From the NCBI GenBank assembly GCA_964465735.1, contig CAYXKT010000102.1, positions 1 through 10,004 on the forward strand: a stretch of 10,004 bases of DNA, read 5' to 3'. A program made the position numbers and the translations under genes. Positions 1-5,510 of this stretch are shown piece after piece. Each line of letters begins with the position of its first letter. Within the stretch, counting starts at the first letter, position 1. Below the pieces are notes generated by a model, which saw only the letters and a list, made by a program, of their open reading frames with translations, made no database searches and was not told where the DNA came from. The stretch comes from Erginobacter sp964465735 (GTDB lineage Bacteria > Auribacterota > Erginobacteria > Erginobacterales > Erginobacteraceae).

Positions 1-145
1 CAGTCCCCGGATAGCGGTGATTGCGGTCGGGGAGAAGAACCGTTTCGGCCACCCCGCCGGGGGCGATGGAGGGTTTTGTCGGTAGGGGCCAAGAAGAGTC
101 GATGCCCAGACTCCGGAGAGGAAAGAGGTAAGGGCATATCCGGAT

Positions 146-1270
146 TTATCGGAGGGGTTTCTGATAGATCCGGTACTTTTTATAGAGAGTGCCGCCCATC
201 ATCTCGGCAGCCCGGATGACCAGGAGGTTGTCTTCGAGCAGCCAGGAGATCTCGGAGTCGATGTAACCGAGATCGCGGGTGGTCCGGGCCGACTCCAGGT
301 AGAGGATCCCGTCGAGCCCCTTTTTCTGGTACTCCTCCTCGATCCCCGCCATCAACAGCCGGACAGCATCGATCTTTTTTCGGGCGAAAAGGAAGCGGAT
401 GATCGCCGGGGGGGTCATCCTTCCATCCATCTTTTTCAGCGCCTGGTTGTAATCGGGCAAGACCAGGTAGAAACCAACCGGCCGGCCTCGGTACTCGGCG
501 AAGAAGACCAGTTCGGGGACGACCAGGGGTTTGAGTTCTTTGGCCATTGCTTTGATCTCCGCCTCGGTGATGGGGACGAAACCCCAGTTCTTTGCCCAGG
601 CCGTGTTGTAGATCTTCCTGACCAGTTTCAATTCATTATGGAAGTCATCCATCCGGATGTTGCGCACGGAGAGCCCCCTTTTCTTCAGGGCTGCCGCGAT
701 CTTCTCCAGGCGGGGGTTCATCTCTTTCGGCACCGGGATCCGGTAGGCCAGCAGGTCCTTGGCCTTGGTCAGGGAGCAAAAAGTCATCAGGTCGTGACAG
801 TAGGGCAGATTGTAGGGCATCATCAGCCGGGGAGGAGAGTCGTAGCCCTCGAGGAGAAAACCGACGATTCCGTTGGTCGAGGGGTTGAGCGGACCGATCA
901 TTTTTGTCAGCCCCCGGTCCCGCATCCACTCCTCGGCGGATTTAAAGAGGGCCTTGGCCGCCGGAGGGTCGTTGAGGCTTTCGAAGAAACCGAAGTACCC
1001 GGTCCGCTCCCGGTGATACTCGATGAAGTCACGGTCGGCGATCGCCGCGATTCTTCCCACCGGTTTACCGTCCCGGAAGGCAAGAAAGAGCGCTCGTTCG
1101 CTATGCTCCCAGAAGGGGTGGCGGCCGGGGGTGAGGGTCTTTTCTTCCTGCCGGAGCAGGGGTGGGACCCAGTGGGGGTTGTCCCGATAAACCGTCCAGG
1201 GGAAGGTGAGGAACCGTTTCAGCTCCCGGCGGTTGGTTACTTCTTTAACCTGGAGGGAGGATGTTTCCAT
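146..1270 (-). CDS. bcerS: bCerS/YghO-type GNAT-fold N-acyltransferase, probable bacterial ceramide synthase
   Basis: This 374-residue protein looks like the large GNAT-like family annotated as YghO or 'N-acetyltransferase', whose Caulobacter member is the bacterial ceramide synthase. Visible family blocks are VPPLLRQEE (35-43), GRIAAI (72-77), GYFGFFE (91-97), GPLNPSTNG (126-134), EGYDSPP (141-147), MPYNLPY (151-157), KAKDLLAY (169-176) and an aromatic-rich stretch ending NWGFVPIT (228-235). The C-terminal half (about 205-374) is a second GNAT-like unit. The known family reaction is transfer of a fatty acyl group from acyl-CoA to the amine of 3-ketosphinganine, giving 3-oxoceramide. It lies 108 bp downstream of spt on the same strand, which makes the ceramide role much more likely than a generic acetyltransferase. 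The ATG at 1270 is the first Met before the conserved region. Its Shine-Dalgarno is weak (GGGAA about 8 nt upstream). Family call is firm; exact acyl donor and acceptor are inferred from context. Confidence 0.85.
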   Translation of the reverse strand: METSSLQVKEVTNRRELKRFLTFPWTVYRDNPHWVPPLLRQEEKTLTPGRHPFWEHSERALFLAFRDGKPVGRIAAIADRDFIEYHRERTGYFGFFESLNDPPAAKALFKSAEEWMRDRGLTKMIGPLNPSTNGIVGFLLEGYDSPPRLMMPYNLPYCHDLMTFCSLTKAKDLLAYRIPVPKEMNPRLEKIAAALKKRGLSVRNIRMDDFHNELKLVRKIYNTAWAKNWGFVPITEAEIKAMAKELKPLVVPELVFFAEYRGRPVGFYLVLPDYNQALKKMDGRMTPPAIIRFLFARKKIDAVRLLMAGIEEEYQKKGLDGILYLESARTTRDLGYIDSEISWLLEDNLLVIRAAEMMGGTLYKKYRIYQKPLR

Positions 1271-1310
1271 AGAGGTTTTCCCGGCGCCTTTGAGATTCCG
1301 ATCCAGGGTC

Positions 1311-1325
1311 GATAGCGATAGCGAT
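1311..1325. repeat. Short tandem repeat, GATAGC x 2.5
   Basis: Two and a half direct copies of the hexamer GATAGC lie 41 bp upstream of the bcerS start, in the spt-bcerS gap, close to the heptamer array at 1332-1373. No function is evident. Confidence 0.7.
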
Positions 1326-1331
1326 TCAGGT

Positions 1332-1373
1332 GCCCACCGCTTACTGTGCCCTGCTTACCGCTTACTGTTTACC
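1332..1373. repeat. Degenerate heptamer tandem array, consensus GCTTACC (six units)
   Basis: Six successive 7-nt units fill 42 bp of the 108-bp gap between spt and bcerS. The plus-strand consensus is GCTTACC. Units 2 and 5 are identical (GCTTACT), unit 4 is the exact consensus, and units 1, 3 and 6 are diverged. An exact 12-mer ACCGCTTACTGT occurs at 1336-1347 and again at 1357-1368, 21 nt (three units) apart. It resembles the short tandemly repeated heptamers seen in intergenic DNA of several bacterial groups. It would be transcribed as part of the spt-bcerS message. Confidence 0.75.
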
Positions 1374-1378
1374 ATTCC

Positions 1379-2560
1379 CTAAATAATTCCCAGCTTCTTC
1401 CCCACCTTCTCGAAGGCCTCGAGGGCGAAGTCAAGTTGGGGGTCGGTGTGGGTGGCCATAAAGCTGGTCCGAATCAGGGTCTGATCGGGGGGGACGGCCG
1501 GGGGGACGACCGGGTTGACGAAGATCCCGGCGTCGAAGAGGAGTTTTCTCATCATAAAGGCTTTTTCCAGGTCACCGATGAAGAGGGGGATGATCGGGGT
1601 CTCGCTATCTCCGGTCTGAAACCCGAGTTCATTAAAGCCCTTAAACATCTTATGAGTAATCTCCCAGAGCCGCTCCCGCCGCTCCGGTTCATCCTCGATG
1701 ATGTCGAGGCAGGCCATTACTGTCGCTACCGCCGAAGGCGGGGGACTGGCGGAGAAGATCAGCGGCCGGGCGAAATGCTTTAAATAGTGGATTACCGATT
1801 CGGAACCGGCCACGCAACCTCCGATTGAGGCCAGCGATTTGCTGAAAGTGATCATCGTCAGATCGGTCTCATCCTCGAGGCCGAAATGCTCGGCCGTGCC
1901 CCGTCCGGTCTTTCCCAGTACCCCGACCGAGTGGGCGTCGTCGACCAGGATCCGGGTTTCATATTCCCGGGCCAGTTCGACGATCCGGTCCAGGCGGGCG
2001 ATATCACCTTCCATACTGAAGACGCCGTCAACGACAATCAGCTTTCCGTTCTCCCCGGAGTGGCTGAGGAGCCGCTCCAGATCGTCCATATCATTGTGAA
2101 TGAACTTCTTGATCTTCCCGAAGGAGAGACGGGTGCCGTCAATAATGCTGGCGTGATTGAGGCGGTCGATAAAAACCGTGTCGTTCTTCCCGACCAGGGC
2201 GGAGATGGTTCCCAGGTTGGTCTGGAATCCGGTGGAGAAGACAAGTGCCGCTTCCTTGCGGAAGAAGGCGGCCAGGCGGTCCTCGAGTTGCCGGTGGAGG
2301 TCGAGAGTGCCGTTGAGAAAACGGGATCCGGCGCAGCCGGTCCCGTATTTTTCCACCGCGGCGATCGCCGCCGCCTTGACTTTCGGGTGGCAGGTCAGGC
2401 CGAGGTAGCTGTTGGAGCCGAGCATCAAAATCCGTCGGCCATCGATCGTGACCTCAGTCTCCTGGGCAGAGGAGATCTCGGTAAAATAGGGATATAAGCC
2501 CTGGGCTATAATTTCCCGGGCCTGGGTGAATTCCTCGCATTTGGTGAAAAGATCGGCCAT
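1379..2560 (-). CDS. spt: Serine palmitoyltransferase (PLP-dependent alpha-oxoamine synthase)
   Basis: The 393-residue protein belongs to the alpha-oxoamine synthase family (with BioF, KBL and ALAS). It should condense L-serine with a long-chain acyl thioester to 3-ketosphinganine, the first committed step of sphingolipid synthesis, in the cytoplasm. The PLP lysine is K241 in TFSKSLASIGG (238-248). DDAHS (207-211) holds the cofactor Asp and His, and LNHAS (134-138) carries the ring-stacking His. The glycine-rich block YGTGCAGSRFLNGT (72-85) and the C-terminal TLIRTSFMATHT (361-372) resemble bacterial SPT rather than KBL (which has VRFICGT) or BioF. An open frame continues upstream to a GTG at 2722, but those 54 codons run through an inserted palindromic element. 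The ATG at 2560 has a GGAG 11 nt upstream and gives the normal family length, so it is preferred. It sits between the cerR-like and bcerS-like genes. SPT rather than KBL is favoured by motif and neighbours together. Confidence 0.92.
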   Translation of the reverse strand: MADLFTKCEEFTQAREIIAQGLYPYFTEISSAQETEVTIDGRRILMLGSNSYLGLTCHPKVKAAAIAAVEKYGTGCAGSRFLNGTLDLHRQLEDRLAAFFRKEAALVFSTGFQTNLGTISALVGKNDTVFIDRLNHASIIDGTRLSFGKIKKFIHNDMDDLERLLSHSGENGKLIVVDGVFSMEGDIARLDRIVELAREYETRILVDDAHSVGVLGKTGRGTAEHFGLEDETDLTMITFSKSLASIGGCVAGSESVIHYLKHFARPLIFSASPPPSAVATVMACLDIIEDEPERRERLWEITHKMFKGFNELGFQTGDSETPIIPLFIGDLEKAFMMRKLLFDAGIFVNPVVPPAVPPDQTLIRTSFMATHTDPQLDFALEAFEKVGKKLGII

Positions 2561-2571
2561 AAAGTTGTTTA

Positions 2572-2575
2572 CTCC
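2572..2575 (-). promoter_or_regulatory. Ribosome binding site of spt (decides the start)
   Basis: On the minus strand GGAG lies 11 nt before the ATG at 2560. It falls in the 31-nt gap between the inserted element and the gene, so it supports translation starting outside the insertion rather than at the GTG at 2722. Confidence 0.6.
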
Positions 2576-2586
2576 GTGTAAGATTT

Positions 2587-2591
2587 TAGAA
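2587..2591. repeat. Left target-site duplication TAGAA
   Basis: TAGAA immediately before the left inverted repeat matches TAGAA at 2753-2757 immediately after the right one. Five matching bases at exactly the element borders support transposition as the origin. Because A2591 and T2753 could also pair as part of the inverted repeat, the border is uncertain by one base. Confidence 0.65.
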
Positions 2592-2752
2592 CCTAAATTG
2601 AGCGATTCTATGCGGCGAACTGCACCAATCTTTTGAGTCCGAACGGATATTGAAAATCCTCGCCATATCTCCTGGATATGGCTGCGGTTTTCGCAACCCG
2701 TCGGCCGGCAAAATCTTAGCACATTTCATCCGCAATAATCGCTCAACTTAGG
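2592..2752. mobile_element. 161-bp palindromic MITE with 16-bp terminal inverted repeats
   Basis: The element starts CCTAAATTGAGCGATT (2592-2607) and ends AATCGCTCAACTTAGG (2737-2752), which are inverted repeats with one mismatch. The whole element is a foldback: by hand, about 50 of 80 ungapped positions in one arm match the reverse complement of the other. The symmetry centre at 2672 is capped by a perfect 8-bp stem, GCCATATC (2662-2669) and GATATGGC (2675-2682), around a 5-nt loop. TAGAA directly flanks both sides (2587-2591 and 2753-2757), consistent with a 5-bp target duplication. It encodes no transposase, so it would be non-autonomous. A CCTA-type end with a 5-bp duplication recalls IS1380-family ends (for example ISEcp1), but that assignment is only a guess. 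It lies between cerR and spt, 31 bp before the spt start. Confidence 0.85.
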
Positions 2753-2757
2753 TAGAA
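2753..2757. repeat. Right target-site duplication TAGAA
   Basis: This is the partner of the TAGAA at 2587-2591, directly outside the right inverted repeat that ends at 2752. Confidence 0.65.
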
Positions 2758-2789
2758 ATAAATAACCCGGTCTCTCCGGCGGGCTGAAA

Positions 2790-3773
2790 TTACAACCAAC
2801 CGGCGGTTCGATACCAAGCGATCGTTTCACGGAGGCCGGTCTTTAGATCGTGGCCGGGAGCAAATCTTAGCTCAGACTGGATCCGGCCTGTATCGCAGAG
2901 CCAATACTTATGGCTCATCTCTCTGACTTTGTCCAGATAAAATGCCGCCTCTGAGCGGGGAAAGACCTTTCCGGCCAGGCTGAGCCAGGTTTTTCCTACC
3001 GACCAGGGGATCTTCAAGGACGGGAATTTTTTCCTCAAAATATTTTTCAAAAGATCCAGGGTCTCTTCCCAACGGTAATAGTTGCCGTCAGAGAGGAAAT
3101 AGACGGCCGGTTTCCCGGGTGATCTTTCAGCCGCCAGCCGGATCCCCTCGACCGCGTCGGCGACGTGCAGAGAGGAGAATTTGAACCCCGGCCCCCCGGG
3201 CTGGAATTTTAAGCCGCGGTTGACCAGCTTGATCACCTGGAGGGTTTCCCGGTCCCCCGGGCCGTAAACCGCCGCGGGACGGAGGATGGTGATGGTGAAG
3301 TCCCGGGCAAACTTCAGAGCCTCCATCTCCGCCGCTAATTTACTTTCTCCGTACAAACTGACCGGCCGGGGGGGCTCGTCTTCCCGCAGGGGATGGCCGT
3401 CCGGGCTGGGACCGGCCGCGGAGAGGCTGGAGACAAAGATGAACCGCTCCACGGTCCCGGCCCGGCGGGCTGCTTTTAGAAGGTTTTTTGTCCCCTCCCG
3501 GTTGGCCCGGAAGAATTCCTGACGGCTCCGGGCTCTTATCTGCCCGGCGAGGTGGAAGACCGTGGTCACGCCTTTTAATGACCGGTCCAGTGAACCCCGA
3601 TCGCCCATATCCCCGACCAGGAGTTCTACCCCTTCCCGAGGGAGGCAGTCACGGGAACTTGACTCACGGATCAGGCACCGGATCGACCAGCCGTCTGACA
3701 AGAGCTTTGCGGTCAGATGACTGCCGATAAATCCGCTGGCCCCCGTAATCAGGGCCTGTCTGCGATTCCCCAT
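2790..3773 (-). CDS. cerR: NAD(P)-dependent epimerase/dehydratase-like reductase, probable ceramide reductase CerR
   Basis: This 327-residue protein is an extended short-chain dehydrogenase (NAD-dependent epimerase/dehydratase family). The nucleotide-binding motif GASGFIGSH is at residues 11-19. The catalytic set is Ser116 (in VSSLSAAGPS) with the YGESK motif (141-145) supplying Tyr and Lys, and LRPAAVYGPGD (164-174) is a family block. CerR-like proteins in ceramide clusters reduce the 3-oxo group of 3-oxoceramide (or 3-ketosphinganine), and that is the best role here because spt and a bcerS-like gene follow on the same strand. By fold alone it could instead act on a nucleotide sugar or a sterol-like ketone. 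A longer reading to 3944 exists, but the ATG at 3773 directly precedes the Rossmann motif and has a GGAGG 10 nt upstream, so I use it. A sigma70-like promoter lies just upstream. It ends 37 bp before the inserted palindromic element. Confidence 0.87.
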   Translation of the reverse strand: MGNRRQALITGASGFIGSHLTAKLLSDGWSIRCLIRESSSRDCLPREGVELLVGDMGDRGSLDRSLKGVTTVFHLAGQIRARSRQEFFRANREGTKNLLKAARRAGTVERFIFVSSLSAAGPSPDGHPLREDEPPRPVSLYGESKLAAEMEALKFARDFTITILRPAAVYGPGDRETLQVIKLVNRGLKFQPGGPGFKFSSLHVADAVEGIRLAAERSPGKPAVYFLSDGNYYRWEETLDLLKNILRKKFPSLKIPWSVGKTWLSLAGKVFPRSEAAFYLDKVREMSHKYWLCDTGRIQSELRFAPGHDLKTGLRETIAWYRTAGWL

Positions 3774-3783
3774 ATTGTTCAAA

Positions 3784-3788
3784 CCTCC
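3784..3788 (-). promoter_or_regulatory. Strong ribosome binding site of cerR (decides the start)
   Basis: GGAGG on the minus strand lies 10 nt before the ATG at 3773. It selects this start over the upstream in-frame codons that would add 57 poorly conserved-looking residues. Confidence 0.75.
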
Positions 3789-3823
3789 CTGCCCTTGTGG
3801 GCTTGCCCGTTGGTAGAGAAAGT

Positions 3824-3852
3824 AGTATAAAGGTAGATTCAAGGCAAGGCAA
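3824..3852 (-). promoter_or_regulatory. Sigma70-like promoter for the cerR-spt-bcerS genes
   Basis: On the minus strand TTGCCT (3852-3847) and TATACT (3829-3824) are separated by exactly 17 nt. The -10 matches five of six consensus bases and the -35 four of six. It lies 51 bp before the cerR start, leaving a leader of about 45 nt that contains the GGAGG. The promoter overlaps the upstream extension of the cerR frame, which further argues against that longer start. Confidence 0.5.
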
Positions 3853-3996
3853 AATAGGACCGCCTTCAGCGGGTTTGGGCTTGCCGGGCGGGATGAGATG
3901 TAATAGATTGTCTTACTTGAAGGGGCCGCCGAAGCTGTAATCATCTGAGATATTCACCGGAGAAAATCTGCTGCCCGGCCACTGCGAGATTTGCTG

Positions 3997-4638
3997 ATGA
4001 AGATAGTCTGGATAATGCTCCTGCTCGGTATGTTCGGCCAGATCGATTATATCGAGGTCCCGGCCGATCGATTGAGTCGGGAACCGGCCCAGTATATCGG
4101 GGTCCCGATCAAGCTCAAGTGCCGGTTTCTCAAAGAGGATCCGACCTGGCTCAATGACGCTGACGTTCCCCGTTCCTCGCGAGAGTACGCCGGGTTTTTC
4201 GTCGAAGCCGGGAACCGGATCTTCGCCCAGCTCTTCTTCCCCCGCGCGAGAGCGGAGGAGTTGAAGCGGTTCGAGCGGGGTGACCGATTGATCATTTACG
4301 GCCAGGTCTTCAGTTCCCAGTACAATTTTCCCTGGATCGATGTTGACAAGATCTCCGAGGGGTGGGTGATCGGCGAGGAACCGGAACCGGTTCGGGAGGG
4401 GCGGGTCAAGATGGCCCGGGAATATGAGGACTTTGTTTCCGCCCGCCGGCGGATCCTCGAGGAATTGGAACTGGACGATGTCCGGGATATTTATATCCGC
4501 CAGGATGTAATGATCGATCTTTTGATCGGGAAGGGGGTTATTACCCGCAATGAGTTGGAACAGGAACTGCTTTTGAGGAAAGTGCGCCCGACCCCGGTGC
4601 CGTATATTGATTTGATTCTGGAGCCGGAGAAGAGATAG
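3997..4638 (+). CDS. Uncharacterised protein, predicted N-terminal hydrophobic segment and OB-fold-like domain
   Basis: I do not recognise this 213-residue protein. It starts MKIVWIMLLLGMFG, a short hydrophobic segment after one lysine that could be a signal peptide or anchor, with no clear cleavage site or lipobox cysteine. Residues about 38-123 show an OB-fold-like order of strands: IKLKCRFL (38-45), YAGFFVEA (64-71), RIFAQLFF (74-81), a short helix (RAEELKRF), GDRLIIYGQVF (95-105) and IDVDKI (114-119). The C-terminal third (about 138-195) is charged and mostly helical. The ATG at 3997 is preferred over a TTG two codons earlier because GAG sits 9 nt before it. It ends 4 nt before the XdhC-family gene, so the two are probably co-translated. 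This suggests, but does not show, a link to the molybdenum hydroxylase. It diverges from cerR across a 223-bp gap. Confidence 0.8.
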   Translation: MKIVWIMLLLGMFGQIDYIEVPADRLSREPAQYIGVPIKLKCRFLKEDPTWLNDADVPRSSREYAGFFVEAGNRIFAQLFFPRARAEELKRFERGDRLIIYGQVFSSQYNFPWIDVDKISEGWVIGEEPEPVREGRVKMAREYEDFVSARRRILEELELDDVRDIYIRQDVMIDLLIGKGVITRNELEQELLLRKVRPTPVPYIDLILEPEKR

Positions 4639-4642
4639 ATCA

Positions 4643-5437
4643 ATGGCTGGAGATCTTTTCAGCTTCATCGCGGAGAAGCAGCAGGGAGGGGAGGGGGTAG
4701 TCCTGGCGACCGTGGTCAAAAGCCGGGGCTCGGCCCCGGCAGTCCCGGGGACCAGAATGGCGGTCACCGCCCGGGAACTCTCCGGAACCGTGGGCGGAGG
4801 CCCGCTTGAGGCGAAGGTGATTGAGTCCGCCCGGGAAGCGCTGGCCGACGGTAAGCCGCGGTTGCTCGAATTGTGTCTGCGGGGGGACGAGGCCGGCGAG
4901 TTGGGGATGCTCTGCGGCGGGGAGCAAGAGGTTTTTCTCGATGTGATCAATCCGGTCGCCGGGATATTGATCTTCGGCGGCGGCCACGTCGGCCAGGCTC
5001 TGGCCTGGGTGGCGGCGGCAGCCGGCTACCCTTCTGTGATCCTGGATGATCGGGAGGAATTCATTGAATCTTCCCGTTTTCCCCGGCTCTGCCGGACGGT
5101 TCTGATCAATTTTGACGATGCCTTGAGCGGGCTGAAAATATCCGCCGGTTCGGCTATTGTGATCGTCACCCGGGGTCATAGTTTCGACCAGATCTGCCTG
5201 AAGCAGGCGCTCGCTACTTCCGCCGGCTATATCGGGATGATCGGATCGCGAGAGAAGGTGGCCGCCACCCTGATCGGCGTTGGGTCCGCCGCTGGAGACG
5301 ACAAGCGAGTTTACGCCCCGGTGGGGCTTGACCTGGGCGGGAAGACCCCGGGAGAGATCGCGGTCAGCATCTTGGCCGAGATCATCGCTGTCCACCAGGG
5401 GCGGTCCGGGGGGCATCTCCGGGGAAGGGGCAATTGA
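4643..5437 (+). CDS. xdhC: XdhC/CoxI family molybdenum hydroxylase maturation factor
   Basis: The 264-residue protein has both parts of the XdhC/CoxI family. The N-terminal domain shows SRGSAP (27-32), GTVGGGPLE (48-56) and GMLCGGEQEVF (88-98). The C-terminal Rossmann domain starts at FGGGHVGQAL (111-120) and continues with DDREEF (135-140), TRGHSFD (176-182), YIGMIGSR (196-203) and GLDLGGKTPGEIAVS (228-242). Family members bind the molybdenum cofactor, help exchange its oxo ligand for a sulfido ligand and deliver it to the large subunit of hydroxylases such as xanthine dehydrogenase. It starts 4 nt after the OB-fold-like gene and lies 73 bp before the molybdopterin subunit, its likely client. 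The symbol follows the Rhodobacter usage; in E. coli xdhC names the Fe-S subunit instead. The length is typical for a two-domain member. Confidence 0.93.
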   Translation: MAGDLFSFIAEKQQGGEGVVLATVVKSRGSAPAVPGTRMAVTARELSGTVGGGPLEAKVIESAREALADGKPRLLELCLRGDEAGELGMLCGGEQEVFLDVINPVAGILIFGGGHVGQALAWVAAAAGYPSVILDDREEFIESSRFPRLCRTVLINFDDALSGLKISAGSAIVIVTRGHSFDQICLKQALATSAGYIGMIGSREKVAATLIGVGSAAGDDKRVYAPVGLDLGGKTPGEIAVSILAEIIAVHQGRSGGHLRGRGN

Positions 5438-5443
5438 AAATAC

Positions 5444-5473
5444 TTGATTTATTCCGACCTCGGGCGGTATGGT
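5444..5473 (+). promoter_or_regulatory. Possible internal promoter before the molybdopterin subunit
   Basis: In the 73-bp gap after the XdhC-family gene, TTGATT (5444-5449) and TATGGT (5468-5473) are separated by 18 nt. Each hexamer matches four of six consensus bases. This is the only sizeable gap in the operon, so an internal start is plausible, but such matches arise by chance. Confidence 0.28.
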
Positions 5474-5510
5474 ACTTTCGTTCCAACTAAAACTTTAGGC
5501 GCATTCATTA

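Noticed and set aside
1..145. Leftmost 145 bases checked for a gene or terminator after bcerS
   Set aside because: There is no open frame with a start and ribosome site, and no stem followed by a T-run in the direction of transcription.
638..1315. Plus-strand open frame opposite the bcerS-like gene
   Set aside because: Its product is low in family-like motifs and lies antisense to a clearly conserved protein; GC-rich codon use keeps the opposite frame open.
1886..2497. Plus-strand open frame opposite spt
   Set aside because: It is fully antisense to the motif-rich SPT coding region, with no recognisable domain.
2766..2783. Possible weak terminator after cerR (CCCG and CGGG with a T-rich tract on the minus strand)
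   Set aside because: The stem is only 4 bp with a 10-nt loop, too weak to call, although the following minus-strand TTATTTATTT is suggestive.
3881..3910. Possible plus-strand promoter for the OB-fold-like gene (TTGGGC, 18 nt, TGTAAT)
   Set aside because: The -10 fits but the -35 matches only three of six bases, and a second TGTAAT nearby fits as well, so no single promoter can be chosen.
3913..4950. Minus-strand 345-codon open frame across the OB-fold-like and XdhC-family genes
   Set aside because: It spans two plus-strand genes, one with unmistakable family motifs, and its own product is low-complexity and Pro/Arg-rich.
4640..5416. Minus-strand 258-codon open frame opposite the XdhC-family gene
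   Set aside because: It is a codon-bias shadow of a gene with strong conserved motifs.
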